From CAIVAT01 sp964473485 (lineage in GTDB: Bacteria > Bacteroidota > Bacteroidia > Bacteroidales > FEN-979), in contig CAYYPH010000001.1 in assembly GCA_964473485.1 (NCBI GenBank), forward strand, positions 434,001 through 498,000: a stretch of DNA of 64,000 nucleotides, given 5' to 3'. The notes beneath the pieces are model-generated. The model ran no database searches. It was not told the origin of the DNA and saw only the letters and a list, made by a program, of their open reading frames with translations. Below, piece after piece: positions 24,455-34,079 of this stretch; position 1 is the first letter of the stretch, and each line of letters opens with the position of its first letter. The position numbers were made by a program, and so were the translations under genes.

Positions 24455-25129
24455 TTAACAAGTTTGGCGGGATATCTTCGTCAGGTAAAACCGGCAATAC
24501 TCCCTTAGACCGCAGGTTTCGCAGGCAGGTTTTCTGGCCGTACAAGTATAACGACCGTGGAGAATCAGCCAATGGTGTGCAATGGGTCGCAGCGCCGGAG
24601 GAATGTGCTTTACAAGCTGCATCTCCGTTTGCAGGGGGTTCTTGCTCCTGGTCGTCAGCCCGATCCGTTCAGCCACCCTGAAAACGTGTGTATCCACTGC
24701 AATCACCTCCTTACCGAACAGCACGGAAGCCAGAACATTAGCTGTTTTCCTTCCTATCCCCGGGATCTTCTGAAGTTCGTCAACATCGTCAGGGAGTTGT
24801 CCATTGTATTCAGAAACCAAAACCTGTGCCATCGAAACCAGGTTTTTGGCTTTATTGTTCGGGTAAGAACAGCTTTTGATCAATCCGAATACTTCATCGG
24901 CAGTAGCCCTTGAAAGGCTATCTATGTCGGGAAACCGGAGGTAGAAGGCAGGTGTTATCATGTTGACCCTCTTATCGGTGCATTGTGCCGAAAGGATCAC
25001 TGCAACTGCCAGCTGGTACGGATTCCGGTATTCAAGTTCTGTGTCCGCAACCGGGTGGTGCTGCTGAAAATATTCAATGACTTTCTTAAAGCGATCTTCC
25101 TTGCGCATCCTGACTTCCCGATATGTCAT
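24455..25129 (-). CDS. nth: Endonuclease III (DNA glycosylase/AP lyase)
   Basis: Base-excision repair enzyme for oxidised pyrimidines, 224 residues. The helix-hairpin-helix LQKIPGIGRKTANVLA contains the catalytic Lys; the catalytic Asp is in VDTHVFRV. Four cysteines in CTARKPACETCGLREYC bind a [4Fe-4S] cluster, with normal spacing. The ATG at 25129 overlaps the stop of the upstream CHU_C gene as ATGA, which suggests coupling. Met8 is an alternative start. Confidence 0.95.
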   Translation of the reverse strand: MTYREVRMRKEDRFKKVIEYFQQHHPVADTELEYRNPYQLAVAVILSAQCTDKRVNMITPAFYLRFPDIDSLSRATADEVFGLIKSCSYPNNKAKNLVSMAQVLVSEYNGQLPDDVDELQKIPGIGRKTANVLASVLFGKEVIAVDTHVFRVAERIGLTTRSKNPLQTEMQLVKHIPPALRPIAHHWLILHGRYTCTARKPACETCGLREYCRFYLTKISRQTC

Positions 25130-26244
25130 TTACCGCGGAGAATGGTAACAGAGCCACGGAAGACATCATCCCCGTACTGCCCGTAACATTTAAGGATATA
25201 ATAATAGGTGCCGTCGGGAAGGTTTGAACCATCCCAGTCTTCACTTCCATAATTGAGCTGGTTGAACACTTTCTTCCCCCACCGGTCAAAAACCAGGAAC
25301 TCGTTGCTGAGATAAGCCTGTCTGAAATCCTCCTTCTTTGATTCACCTTTGATCTGGATGGCAAAACGGTCGTTATACCCATCGCCGTTCGGAGTGAAAA
25401 TGTTTGGAATGGTCAGCTCGGCTACCTTAACTGTCAGGTCGACCGTAACCGTGGAATCGCAACCGTTGATATCGGTAAACAGCAACCGAACGGGGAATTT
25501 TCCGGTTTTTGCATAGGTATGTGCGGCAGGATTGACGTTCCCGATCGTAATATCGTCACCGAAATCCCATGTCCAGTTTGTGATCTTTTGTTTCATGCTA
25601 TCAGGATAGACCACCTGGATGTTGGGGTTGGTCAGATAAACTGTATCCCTGGGCAATATTTCGAAGCCTACCCTCGGAAGTTTCAGTACATCAACATAAT
25701 AACTGGTATCAAGGGAACATTGCAATGAGTCAGTCACTGTAAGGATGTACTTCCCCTTGCAAAGTCCGAAAACAATGGTATCCTGGCTGTGGCCACCGTT
25801 CCAGTCATAGATGTATGGGGGGTATACCGAAAAAGGCGTTCCGCCTGAAACCAGTACTTTGAACTGTCCTTTGCAATCTCCCGGGCATCCCAGCGGATTG
25901 TAACGGTAAAGAGTGTCGATATCGATTTTCGGATGCATTTTAAGGATCGCGACATTACTGGTATCCTCCTTCTCCCCTATCCGGATGATGCAACGGTAAA
26001 TGCCGGGTGACGATTCCTTCACCTGTGCAATGGCATATAATGAATCTGTGGCGCCGGGAATATCGATGAAGTTCTTCTGCCACCGGTACTGTATGGTGGA
26101 GGTCACTGTACCGGATATCTCGGTTGTGAATGCCACACTGTCGTTGAAACAAACAGTGGTGTCGGCCGGTTTAATGGTAATGGTTACCTGACCGGTAACG
26201 GTCATGGCAGAAACAAGGAGAAAAATCGCAAGGAGGTGTTTCAT
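25126..26244 (-). CDS. PKD-domain protein with CHU_C (type B T9SS) sorting domain
   Basis: Secreted or surface protein of 372 residues. It has a signal peptide (ending near TVTGQ), an Ig-like domain with paired cysteines (about 25-115), a PKD-like domain (about 195-290, WTWDFGDD and AAHTYAKTGKFPV), and a C-terminal CHU_C/gliding-motility-associated domain beginning IPNIFTPNGDGYND and including VFDRWGKKVFN and PDGTYYY. The last is the type B signal for type IX secretion. It is an adhesin-like cargo; no catalytic domain is seen. It overlaps nth by 4 bp. Confidence 0.9.
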   Translation of the reverse strand: MKHLLAIFLLVSAMTVTGQVTITIKPADTTVCFNDSVAFTTEISGTVTSTIQYRWQKNFIDIPGATDSLYAIAQVKESSPGIYRCIIRIGEKEDTSNVAILKMHPKIDIDTLYRYNPLGCPGDCKGQFKVLVSGGTPFSVYPPYIYDWNGGHSQDTIVFGLCKGKYILTVTDSLQCSLDTSYYVDVLKLPRVGFEILPRDTVYLTNPNIQVVYPDSMKQKITNWTWDFGDDITIGNVNPAAHTYAKTGKFPVRLLFTDINGCDSTVTVDLTVKVAELTIPNIFTPNGDGYNDRFAIQIKGESKKEDFRQAYLSNEFLVFDRWGKKVFNQLNYGSEDWDGSNLPDGTYYYILKCYGQYGDDVFRGSVTILRGK

Positions 26245-26316
26245 GAAATGTCTGATGCAGCCGCAAAAATAAGAATTTCTTTCATTATTAACGGTCGAAA
26301 GGAGGTGATAGTATGG

Positions 26317-26679
26317 TCAATAAAGATTATTGGAGAGCATGATGAGGGTGCAGGCAAATACCACCTCGATACCCGCGTCAGACAACACTTTTGCAAATTC
26401 CGGAGACTCCGTGCCAGGATTAAAGATCACCCTTTCGGGATGCAGGTTCAGAATATAGTCGTAGTATTCGGGCAGGTTTTTTGGACCTATGTAGAGCGTA
26501 ACCGTATGTATCCCTTCAAACTTCGGGAATGGTCTTTCAATCCGCACCCCGTTGATCTCCCCTTCTCTCAGGCCGACGGCCACTACCGGAATACTGGCAT
26601 ACTTCAGTTTTCTGACCGCCACGTACGAATACCTCTCAGGATTTGTGCTGGCCCCCAGTACCAGGGTCTTCTTGTTCAT
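26317..26679 (-). CDS. CoA-binding domain protein (YccU-like)
   Basis: Small Rossmann-fold protein of 120 residues of the CoA_binding_2 family. Motifs are TLVLGASTNPERYSY, FNPGTESPEF near the middle and a terminal VVFACTLIML. Members bind CoA or a related nucleotide; a precise role is not known. The start at 26679 is chosen because a TACCTTTG -7 box lies just upstream; the longer frame to 26724 would include that promoter. Confidence 0.88.
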   Translation of the reverse strand: MNKKTLVLGASTNPERYSYVAVRKLKYASIPVVAVGLREGEINGVRIERPFPKFEGIHTVTLYIGPKNLPEYYDYILNLHPERVIFNPGTESPEFAKVLSDAGIEVVFACTLIMLSNNLY

Positions 26680-26701
26680 TAAGTTGTTTTCGATGAAGGT
26701 G

Positions 26702-26709
26702 CAAAGGTA
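26702..26709 (-). promoter_or_regulatory. -7 box of the CoA-binding gene
   Basis: On the minus strand the bases read TACCTTTG, an exact TAnnTTTG match, 22 bp upstream of the ATG at 26679. Confidence 0.5.
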
Positions 26710-26829
26710 GTGAAAAGCAGTCAAAACGGCTTGTTCACGGGAAGTATCCTGACATTTTTACCAGAAAAAATTTACTTTCCGGCATTGGCAAATGGTTTGA
26801 TCAGAAATGTTTTCAGAAAAAACACAACC

Positions 26830-29421
26830 ATGAATTTTAACAATTTTACAATAAAGGCTCAGGAGGCTGTACAAAAAGCCAGTGAAATTGCCCAGGCTTA
26901 TCAGAATCAGTCCATTGAGCCCATTCACCTGCTGAAAGGCATTCTCAGTGTGGATGAGAACGTTGCACCTTACCTGCTGCGCAAGCTCAACGTTAATGTC
27001 GAGACGATGACCACGGTCATTGACCGCATGATTGAAGGCTTACCCAAAGTGAGCGGAGGCGAGCAATATCTTTCGGGCGACGCTTCAAAATCGATGCAGA
27101 AGGCTGTAAGCCTGACGAAGGAGATGAAGGATGAATTTGTTTCTATCGAGCATCTTTTACTGGGTATTTTAGCCGGATCGGATCCTGCCGCAAGGTTGCT
27201 GAAAGATAACGGTGTCACGGCAAATGACCTGAATGCCGCGATCCGTCAGCTCAGACAGGGATCATCGGTAAAAAGCCAGACGGCCGAGGAGACGTACCAC
27301 GCGTTGAACAAATATGCCCGAAACCTGAACGACCTGGCCCGTGACGGCAAACTTGACCCGGTGATCGGAAGAGATGAAGAGATCAGGCGAATCCTGCAGA
27401 TACTGTCGCGCCGTACAAAAAACAACCCGATCCTGATCGGGGAGCCCGGCGTAGGAAAAACTGCCATTGCAGAAGGACTTGCCCACCGTATTATCGACGG
27501 TGATGTGCCTGAAAACCTGAAAACCAAGCAAATATATTCGCTCGACATGGGTGCGCTGATTGCCGGCGCCAAGTACAAGGGGGAGTTTGAAGAGCGATTG
27601 AAAAGTGTTGTAAAAGAGGTTATCGCTGCCAACGGCGAAATCATTCTTTTCATTGATGAGATTCATACCCTTGTTGGTGCAGGAGCGAGTGAAGGAGCCA
27701 TGGATGCGGCGAACATTCTCAAACCGGCGCTGGCCCGGGGCGACCTCAGAGCCATCGGGGCAACAACGCTGAAAGAATACCAGAAATATTTTGAAAAGGA
27801 TAAGGCGCTCGAAAGAAGGTTCCAGCAGGTAATGGTGAATGAACCGGATACGCTGGATGCCATTGCCATCCTAAGGGGAGGAAAGGAACGGTATGAAACC
27901 CACCACCAGGTGAGGATCAAGGACGAAGCGATCATTGCCGCGGTGGAGCTTTCGCAGCGTTACATTACCGAGCGATTTCTGCCCGACAAGGCCATCGACC
28001 TGATCGACGAGGCGGCATCAAAATTGCGTCTCGAGATTAATTCATTACCTGAAGATCTTGAAAAGATCGACCGGAAAATCCGTCAGACGGAGATTGAACG
28101 CGAAGCCATCAAAAGAGAAAACGACGGGGAACGGCTGAAGGAGCTTAACGCGGAGATAGCCAACCTGAAGGAGGAACAAAATACCCTAAGGTCGAAGTGG
28201 AAAGCCGAAAAGGAGCTGGTCGACAAAATCCAGCAGCGTAAAATCGAGATTGAAGGACTAAAGAATGAAGCCGACCAGGCAAACCGGGCGGGTGACCTTG
28301 GTAAAGTCGCCGAGATCAGGTATGGAAAAATACCGCAGGCTGAACGCGACATCGAGGAATTCAAGAAGGCACTTTCGGCCATTCAGAAAGATACTCCCAT
28401 GGTCAACGAAGAGGTCGGAGCAGAAGAGATCGCCGATATTGTATCACGTTGGACCGGCATCCCGGTATCGAGGATGCTGCAGAGTGAACGGAAGAAATTG
28501 CTGGAGCTTGAGGCCGAACTTCACACCCGGGTGATCGGACAGGATGAAGCCATCACTGCTATTTCAGATGCCATCAGGCGGAGCAGGGCCGGACTGCAGG
28601 ACTCCCGCCGGCCCATCGGTTCATTTATCTTCCTTGGTACCACTGGGGTTGGTAAGACCGAGCTGGCCAAAGCGTTGGCAGAATTTCTTTTCAACAATGA
28701 AAACAACATGGTCAGGATCGACATGTCGGAATACCAGGAACGGCATACGGTGTCGAGGCTGATCGGGGCACCGCCGGGATATGTCGGGTATGAAGAAAGC
28801 GGTCAGCTTACCGAGGCTGTAAGACGAAAGCCCTACGCCGTTGTTCTGCTCGATGAGATTGAGAAAGCCCATCCCGATGTATTCAACATCCTTCTGCAGG
28901 TGCTTGATGACGGAAGACTCACGGACAATAAAGGCCGAACAGTCGACTTTAAAAATACCATTATTATTATGACCTCCAATGTGGGTTCACACATCATCCA
29001 GGAGAACCTTGAGAAGGTCAATGATGCCAACCGTGAACATATCTTCAATGAAACCAGGGAAGAGGTCTTCGACCTGCTCCGGAAAACGATCCGACCTGAA
29101 TTCCTGAACAGGGTGGATGAAATCATCATGTTCAGGCCGCTGACGATGGATGAGATCAACGATGTGGTGAAACTGCAGCTTTGGCTCGTGCGGGAGATGC
29201 TTGCGAAAAACGACATTGACATCTCTTTCACTGATAGGGCCGTACGACAGATCGCCATAGAGGGTTTTGATCCGCATTACGGAGCCAGGCCCATCAAACG
29301 CGTCATTCAGCGTAAAGTGCTGAACGAACTGTCGAAAATGATCCTCGATGGTTCCGTCGACAGGAACATGGTCATCACACTGGATGCGAATGACAGGGGG
29401 TTGACTTTCACGAACCGTTAA
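26830..29421 (+). CDS. clpB: ATP-dependent disaggregase ClpB
   Basis: Hexameric Hsp100 chaperone of 863 residues that rescues aggregated proteins with DnaK. It has an N-domain (1-145), NBD1 with Walker A GEPGVGKTAIAEG, a coiled-coil middle domain (about 405-530), and NBD2 with GTTGVGKTELAKAL and VLLDEIEKAHPDV. There is no ClpP-binding loop of the ClpA/C kind, and the middle domain is full length, which supports ClpB. ATG 26830 (MNFNNFTIKAQEAV) is the canonical start; the upstream extension to 26710 is not supported. I see no clear heat-shock element. It ends 3 bp from the convergent MORN gene. Confidence 0.97.
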   Translation: MNFNNFTIKAQEAVQKASEIAQAYQNQSIEPIHLLKGILSVDENVAPYLLRKLNVNVETMTTVIDRMIEGLPKVSGGEQYLSGDASKSMQKAVSLTKEMKDEFVSIEHLLLGILAGSDPAARLLKDNGVTANDLNAAIRQLRQGSSVKSQTAEETYHALNKYARNLNDLARDGKLDPVIGRDEEIRRILQILSRRTKNNPILIGEPGVGKTAIAEGLAHRIIDGDVPENLKTKQIYSLDMGALIAGAKYKGEFEERLKSVVKEVIAANGEIILFIDEIHTLVGAGASEGAMDAANILKPALARGDLRAIGATTLKEYQKYFEKDKALERRFQQVMVNEPDTLDAIAILRGGKERYETHHQVRIKDEAIIAAVELSQRYITERFLPDKAIDLIDEAASKLRLEINSLPEDLEKIDRKIRQTEIEREAIKRENDGERLKELNAEIANLKEEQNTLRSKWKAEKELVDKIQQRKIEIEGLKNEADQANRAGDLGKVAEIRYGKIPQAERDIEEFKKALSAIQKDTPMVNEEVGAEEIADIVSRWTGIPVSRMLQSERKKLLELEAELHTRVIGQDEAITAISDAIRRSRAGLQDSRRPIGSFIFLGTTGVGKTELAKALAEFLFNNENNMVRIDMSEYQERHTVSRLIGAPPGYVGYEESGQLTEAVRRKPYAVVLLDEIEKAHPDVFNILLQVLDDGRLTDNKGRTVDFKNTIIIMTSNVGSHIIQENLEKVNDANREHIFNETREEVFDLLRKTIRPEFLNRVDEIIMFRPLTMDEINDVVKLQLWLVREMLAKNDIDISFTDRAVRQIAIEGFDPHYGARPIKRVIQRKVLNELSKMILDGSVDRNMVITLDANDRGLTFTNR

Positions 29422-29424
29422 TGG

Positions 29425-30126
29425 TCACCTGGCAGGCTCTTCAACCCTGAGCAGGATTCCTTTCGCATAAACCTCGGTTTTGGTAACGGATCCCTTCTCA
29501 TTGTAATACGTCCAGTTACCGTCCTGGTGCCCGTTAATATACTGACCCGAGATCATTACGTTCCCGGAGCTGTAAAAGGTTTTGAAGGCACCACTTTTCT
29601 CGCCGTTCAGAAAGGCTCCGCGAAGTTTCAGCTTTCCGTCGAGGTAATACTGTTCCCAGAGCCCACTCCTGATCCCGTTCTTGTAGTAAAAAGTCTCGGA
29701 GATGCCACCTGAGGGATAAAAAATCTTTGAAGTGCCTTCAACGATGCCCAACCGGTATTTTTCTTCGGAGACCAGGCTGCCGTCGTATTCGTTGAAGAAT
29801 TGCCAGGTGCTGTCTTTCTTCTCATTTAGATAATTTCCGGCTGCCATCTTTTTACCGTTCCGGAAATAGGAGACCGTTCTGGCCCGTTTTCCATGATCCG
29901 ACACCACTGAAACTGTTTTCAACCGTCCATCAGGATAAAAATAGCGGAATTCTCCGTCAGGCACTCCATTGATGAATCGCCCTTCATAAACCGCCTTTCC
30001 GGCCGTGTCGGTCTTGCGCCAGAAACCCTGACGCCGGCCCTGAGAATCGGTCCTGTTGATGGTATCCTGCGCAGGTAGCAACAAAGGGAAAAGTACCAGA
30101 AAGAGTCCGGCAATTAACCTTGGCAT
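29425..30126 (-). CDS. Exported MORN-repeat (YwqK-type) protein
   Basis: Periplasmic or surface protein of 233 residues with a signal peptide (LFLVLFPLLLPAQD). The rest is MORN/YwqK-type repeats: YEGRFINGVPDGEFRYFYPDG, LNGEKSGAFKTFYSSG, INGHQDGNWTYYNEKG and others, giving a beta-hairpin ladder. Databases often label such proteins antitoxin of a YwqK family, but no toxin gene is present and the exported form argues against that. No enzymatic motif. Convergent with clpB, with a 3-bp gap. Confidence 0.85.
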   Translation of the reverse strand: MPRLIAGLFLVLFPLLLPAQDTINRTDSQGRRQGFWRKTDTAGKAVYEGRFINGVPDGEFRYFYPDGRLKTVSVVSDHGKRARTVSYFRNGKKMAAGNYLNEKKDSTWQFFNEYDGSLVSEEKYRLGIVEGTSKIFYPSGGISETFYYKNGIRSGLWEQYYLDGKLKLRGAFLNGEKSGAFKTFYSSGNVMISGQYINGHQDGNWTYYNEKGSVTKTEVYAKGILLRVEEPAR

Positions 30127-30139
30127 AGGCTAAAACGTT

Positions 30140-30147
30140 TATTTTTG
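30140..30147 (+). promoter_or_regulatory. -7 box of recR
   Basis: TATTTTTG is an exact TAnnTTTG. It places the transcript start near 30152, downstream of the TTG at 30145 and upstream of the TTG at 30169, and so decides the recR start. Confidence 0.5.
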
Positions 30148-30168
30148 CAAAGTAAAGAATTATTTCAC

Positions 30169-30795
30169 TTGCAAACATATCCAACCCGGCTGCTCGAAGA
30201 AGCAGTCAATGAGTTATCAAAACTACCCGGCATCGGGCGTAAAACAGCCCTGCGGATGGCGCTTCATCTCCTGAAGCGCCCTTCAATTGAAGTAGAATTA
30301 CTCGGTCATTCTATCATCAGAATGAGAAATGACATCCAATACTGCAGCCTTTGTCACAATATTTCCGATGAAACCTTATGTGAAATTTGCAGCAATCAGA
30401 AGAGAGACCAGTCGACCATTTGCGTGGTGGAAGATGTGAGGGATGTCATGGCCATCGAAAACACCGGTCAGTTCAGCGGTGTTTACCACATACTGGGTGG
30501 CATCATTTCGCCTATCGAGGGGGTAGGTCCCAACGACCTGCATGTTGAATCGCTGGTTGCGAGAGCAGTTTCGGGGGGCGTAAGGGAGATTATCCTGGCC
30601 CTGCCCACAACGATCGAAGGGGATACCACCAATTTCTACCTGTTTCGCAGGCTCCATGAGCATCCGGTCAGCCTGACCATTATTGCAAGGGGTATCTCGA
30701 TCGGTGATGAACTGGAACACACCGATGAAGTGACTCTTGGGCGTTCCATCATTAACCGGACGCCATACGAATCAATGATGAGCCGGAAATCATAG
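30169..30795 (+). CDS. recR: Recombination mediator RecR
   Basis: DNA-binding repair protein of 208 residues working with RecO (and RecF) to load RecA. It has an N-terminal helix-hairpin-helix (LSKLPGIGRKTALRMALHLL), a four-cysteine zinc motif (CSLCHNISDETLCEIC), a Toprim domain (ICVVEDVRDVMAIENTG) and a C-terminal Walker-like loop. The start is taken as TTG at 30169 (LQTYPTRLLEEAV), matching family length and the promoter position; the frame opens at 30145. Confidence 0.94.
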   Translation: MQTYPTRLLEEAVNELSKLPGIGRKTALRMALHLLKRPSIEVELLGHSIIRMRNDIQYCSLCHNISDETLCEICSNQKRDQSTICVVEDVRDVMAIENTGQFSGVYHILGGIISPIEGVGPNDLHVESLVARAVSGGVREIILALPTTIEGDTTNFYLFRRLHEHPVSLTIIARGISIGDELEHTDEVTLGRSIINRTPYESMMSRKS

Positions 30796-30848
30796 GGGCC
30801 CGCCCTGATAGACGTGATAAAGGTGCAGGATAGTGCCGGAATAACCTG

Positions 30849-31076
30849 TCAATCAAAAAGCTGCAGCTGTTTCACCCTGTCATGGTTGGTATTGACCTCA
30901 AGACTGCCATAGTTGGTCAGTAACGGCTGAAGCACCTTTTTGATCACTTTATTCGGGGTAGTCCTGCGGCTTTTACAAAAGTTGAGCAGTGATTTTTTTT
31001 GCCCGGCAGTGACTTTAAAGGTGATGGTTTTGTATTTTACTGCCTTCCGTTTGGTTTTTCTTTTTTTCCCGCCCAT
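30849..31076 (-). CDS. Small basic protein, ribbon-helix-helix-like
   Basis: 75 residues with a Lys/Arg-rich N-terminus (GGKKRKTKRKAVKYK), a predicted strand (TITFKVTAG) and two helices (QKKSLLNFCKSRR, TPNKVIKKVLQPLL). This layout resembles a CopG/MetJ-type DNA-binding fold or a nucleic-acid-binding protein. It begins 3 bp downstream of the glmM stop, so it is very probably co-transcribed and translated. I do not recognise a named family. Confidence 0.65.
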   Translation of the reverse strand: MGGKKRKTKRKAVKYKTITFKVTAGQKKSLLNFCKSRRTTPNKVIKKVLQPLLTNYGSLEVNTNHDRVKQLQLFD

Positions 31077-31079
31077 ATT

Positions 31080-32474
31080 TCAGTTTTCCTTGAGAATTTC
31101 CTTGAAATCGCTGATAATCTTCCGGGCAAGGTTGTCGGCCTTGATCATAGCATCGCTTTCGGCATAAATCCTGACAATGGGCTCGGTGTTGGATTTCCGG
31201 AGATGCACCCATTCGTTCCCGAAGTGGATTTTGACCCCATCGACGGTAATGACTTGATGGGTCTTGTATTTTACAATAATTTTGCCCAGAATATCATCAA
31301 TATTGGCTCCCGGATCAAATTCGATTTTATTCTTTGAGATAAAGTAATTGGGGTACTGATCGCGTAATGCGGAGCACTTTTTACCCGATTTGGCCATGTA
31401 AGTAAGGAAAAGTGCGATTCCGGCCAGTGCGTCCCTTCCGTAATGCAGTGCCGGAAGTATGACGCCACCGTTGCCTTCGCCGCCAATGACAGCCTTTTCC
31501 CGCTTCATCATTTCCACCACGTTGACTTCACCCACTGCCGATGCGAAATAACTGCCGCCGGCCTTTTCAGTGATAATCTTAAGTGCCTGGGTGGATGAAA
31601 GATTGGATACGGTGTTGCCCGGCTGATGCTGCAACACGTAATCGGCAACTGCAACAAGGGTATACTCCTCGCCGATAGGTTCCCCTATCTCGTTAATGAC
31701 GGCCAGTCTGTCGACATCGGGATCAACAACAAAACCCACATCGGCTTTTGATTTGACGACCAGGGCTGAAATCTCGCCAAGGTGCTCAGGCAGAGGTTCG
31801 GGGTTATGCGGAAAATTGCCGTCAGGTTCACAGTATAACAATTCTATCTTTTCAACATTCAGCGCCTTGAGTAACGCCGGAACCGCAATTCCGCCGGTGC
31901 TGTTCACGGCATCGACGGCCACCTTTAGCCGCGCTCTTTTTATCAGGTCGGGATCCACCAGCGGCAGGTCAAGTATCTTCGCGATATGTTTCTCGATGAA
32001 AGTGTTATCCAGCCGGTATTGGCCCAGATCCTGAACTGGAGCAAACCTGTAATCGTCGGCATCCGAGATCTGCAGAATCCGCTCGCCGTCTGCTGATGAA
32101 AGAAATTCACCCTGTTTATTGAGCAATTTAAGTGCATTCCAGTTCGCAGGATTATGGCTGGCCGTAAGAATAATACCGCCATCGGCATGGAGTTCTGTCA
32201 CTGCTATCTCAGCGGTGGGAGTGGTGGTAAGACCGATATCTGTTACATCGGCCCCCATCCCTATCAGGGTGCCGGTAACCAGCTGATTGACCATAAAGCC
32301 CGACACCCTGGCATCACGTCCCACCACAATATGAAGTTTTTTTCCGGCGCACTGTTCACGGATAAATGTGGCATAAGCCGTGGTGTATTTCACAATGTCA
32401 AATGGACTGAGTCCATCGCCAGGCTTGCCACCAATTGTACCTCGTATGCCTGAAATCGATCTGATTAGGGTCAT
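31080..32474 (-). CDS. glmM: Phosphoglucosamine mutase
   Basis: Phosphohexomutase of 464 residues making glucosamine 1-phosphate for peptidoglycan precursors. It has the phosphoserine loop TASHNPANWNALKLL, metal loop DPDVDRLAVI, sugar loop GEGNGGVI and phosphate site SNTEPIVRIYAE. The GlmM assignment rests on overall resemblance to the Bacteroidota group annotated as such; a phosphomannomutase role cannot be excluded. ATG 32474 is preferred to the TTG at 32483, and a TACATTTG box lies 19 bp upstream. Confidence 0.88.
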   Translation of the reverse strand: MTLIRSISGIRGTIGGKPGDGLSPFDIVKYTTAYATFIREQCAGKKLHIVVGRDARVSGFMVNQLVTGTLIGMGADVTDIGLTTTPTAEIAVTELHADGGIILTASHNPANWNALKLLNKQGEFLSSADGERILQISDADDYRFAPVQDLGQYRLDNTFIEKHIAKILDLPLVDPDLIKRARLKVAVDAVNSTGGIAVPALLKALNVEKIELLYCEPDGNFPHNPEPLPEHLGEISALVVKSKADVGFVVDPDVDRLAVINEIGEPIGEEYTLVAVADYVLQHQPGNTVSNLSSTQALKIITEKAGGSYFASAVGEVNVVEMMKREKAVIGGEGNGGVILPALHYGRDALAGIALFLTYMAKSGKKCSALRDQYPNYFISKNKIEFDPGANIDDILGKIIVKYKTHQVITVDGVKIHFGNEWVHLRKSNTEPIVRIYAESDAMIKADNLARKIISDFKEILKEN

Positions 32475-32492
32475 GATTTTCAATTTTTAAGG

Positions 32493-32500
32493 CAAATGTA
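32493..32500 (-). promoter_or_regulatory. -7 box of glmM
   Basis: The minus strand reads TACATTTG, matching TAnnTTTG, 18 bp upstream of ATG 32474. It is divergent from the TPR gene promoter. Confidence 0.5.
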
Positions 32501-32583
32501 AAGTTTTTCATGATTTTAAGATAAATTGTTAACAAAAAATGAAATCTGGGAAGAGTGAAAATCCCGGCTACACTTATTTTTTG

Positions 32584-32591
32584 TAAATTTG
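32584..32591 (+). promoter_or_regulatory. -7 box of the TPR-comA-aroE unit
   Basis: TAAATTTG matches TAnnTTTG, 39 bp upstream of the ATG at 32631. No clear -33 element. Confidence 0.5.
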
Positions 32592-32630
32592 CAAAGGAAA
32601 TGAACACCTAAATGATGAAGAGGCGACCCG

Positions 32631-34064
32631 ATGGAAGATTCATTTGAAGCATTTTTCGATAAGGAGACGCTTTCGCTGGTAGGGCGTTTTGAAAACATGA
32701 TTGAACAGGACGCTTATGATTTCCTGGATGTTGATGATTTTGAAGAAATTATTGAGTATTATTTTTTCAAGAACGACCAGAAAAAGGCCCTATTATCCAT
32801 CCGGGAGGCGCTGAAACAGCATCCGGGCAATGCAACACTGCTTATCAAACTCGCGCAATCCAAGGTCAACAACAAAAAAGAACGTGATGCGCTGAAGATT
32901 CTGCGGGAAATCGATTTTTATTGCCCGAACCTCGACAGCGACATTTTTCTGGCCAAGGGAAATCTTTACAGCCAGCTTGAGAAACCCGAGAAAGCAATAG
33001 AAGAATACCTTAAAGCGCTGAACGGCGCCGACTTTGAAGATGATATCTACACCAGTATTGCTTACGAATACGAAAACCTCGGCAAATACGACAGCGCCAT
33101 TGAATATCTGGTGAAAGCCATCAACATGAATCCGGAGAATGACAGCGCGATCTATGAATTCTCATTTTGCTGTGAGGTATCGCAGCAAACCGAACAATGT
33201 GTCAGAACCCTTAACGGTCTGATTGACCGTTCACCCTATTCCTCCGCTGCCTGGTTTAACCTTGGCATCGCTTACTCCAATCTTGAGCAGTTTGATAAAG
33301 CCATCGAGGCCTACGATTTTGTTATCGCGATCGACGAATCGTTTTCTTCCGCTTATTTCAACAAGGCAAACTGTTATGCCAACCTGTTGAATTTCGAGAA
33401 AGCGATTGAAACCTATTTTGAAACCTTTTACTACGAAGATCCTGAGCCTGTCACTTATTACTACATTGCAGAATGCTACGAAAAGCAGCAAAAATTCGAG
33501 CAAGCCATTGAGTACTATCAAAAGGCGGTGACCATTGATCCCGAATTTGCCGACGCATGGCTTGGCATCGGGATTTCGTATGACGAACTATCTCTTCAGC
33601 AAAAGGCCCTGCCTTATATTCGCAAAGCCATTACCCTGTCGCCCGGCATTGCCGATTATCATTTTATCCTTGGCGATATACTGATCAAACTTTCACTGAT
33701 CGACGAAGGGATTGCAGCCTACCGCAAGGTCATCGAACTGAACCCCGAAAACATCGACATCTGGCTTGACCTTTCGGTGGTCTATGCCGACCAGGGCAAT
33801 CCTGAGGAAGGGCTCCGCATCCTTGCTGAAGGCTCCAGATACCACGACCGGAATCCTGACTTTGGTTTTCTGAAAGCCTGGTATCTCATGCAGATCGGAA
33901 GATTGCAGGAGTCAGGAGCATTGTTTGAAGAGGCCCTTGAAATGGATTATGAAGGATTGAAACGGTTATGGTCAACCTTCCCGGAATCATCCCGGCATCC
34001 CGTCCTTCTTGATTTACTCGGGCGCTTTCAACACAGCAGATCCGGACCAGAAACAACAACCTAA
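32631..34064 (+). CDS. TPR-repeat protein
   Basis: Cytoplasmic protein of 477 residues with no signal peptide. About ten or eleven tetratricopeptide repeats fill residues 40-450 (for example AAWFNLGIAYSNLEQFDKAI and ADAWLGIGISYDELSLQQKA). No catalytic domain, so it is a likely scaffold. It is acidic and widely conserved in Bacteroidales-like genomes as far as I recall. It lies 15 bp upstream of the comA homologue and is probably its operon partner. Confidence 0.85.
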   Translation: MEDSFEAFFDKETLSLVGRFENMIEQDAYDFLDVDDFEEIIEYYFFKNDQKKALLSIREALKQHPGNATLLIKLAQSKVNNKKERDALKILREIDFYCPNLDSDIFLAKGNLYSQLEKPEKAIEEYLKALNGADFEDDIYTSIAYEYENLGKYDSAIEYLVKAINMNPENDSAIYEFSFCCEVSQQTEQCVRTLNGLIDRSPYSSAAWFNLGIAYSNLEQFDKAIEAYDFVIAIDESFSSAYFNKANCYANLLNFEKAIETYFETFYYEDPEPVTYYYIAECYEKQQKFEQAIEYYQKAVTIDPEFADAWLGIGISYDELSLQQKALPYIRKAITLSPGIADYHFILGDILIKLSLIDEGIAAYRKVIELNPENIDIWLDLSVVYADQGNPEEGLRILAEGSRYHDRNPDFGFLKAWYLMQIGRLQESGALFEEALEMDYEGLKRLWSTFPESSRHPVLLDLLGRFQHSRSGPETTT

Positions 34065-34079
34065 AAAACGAATCCAAAT

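Noticed and set aside
29425..30126. Toxin-antitoxin antitoxin (YwqK name)
   Set aside because: The protein is exported and has MORN-type repeats; no toxin gene adjoins it.
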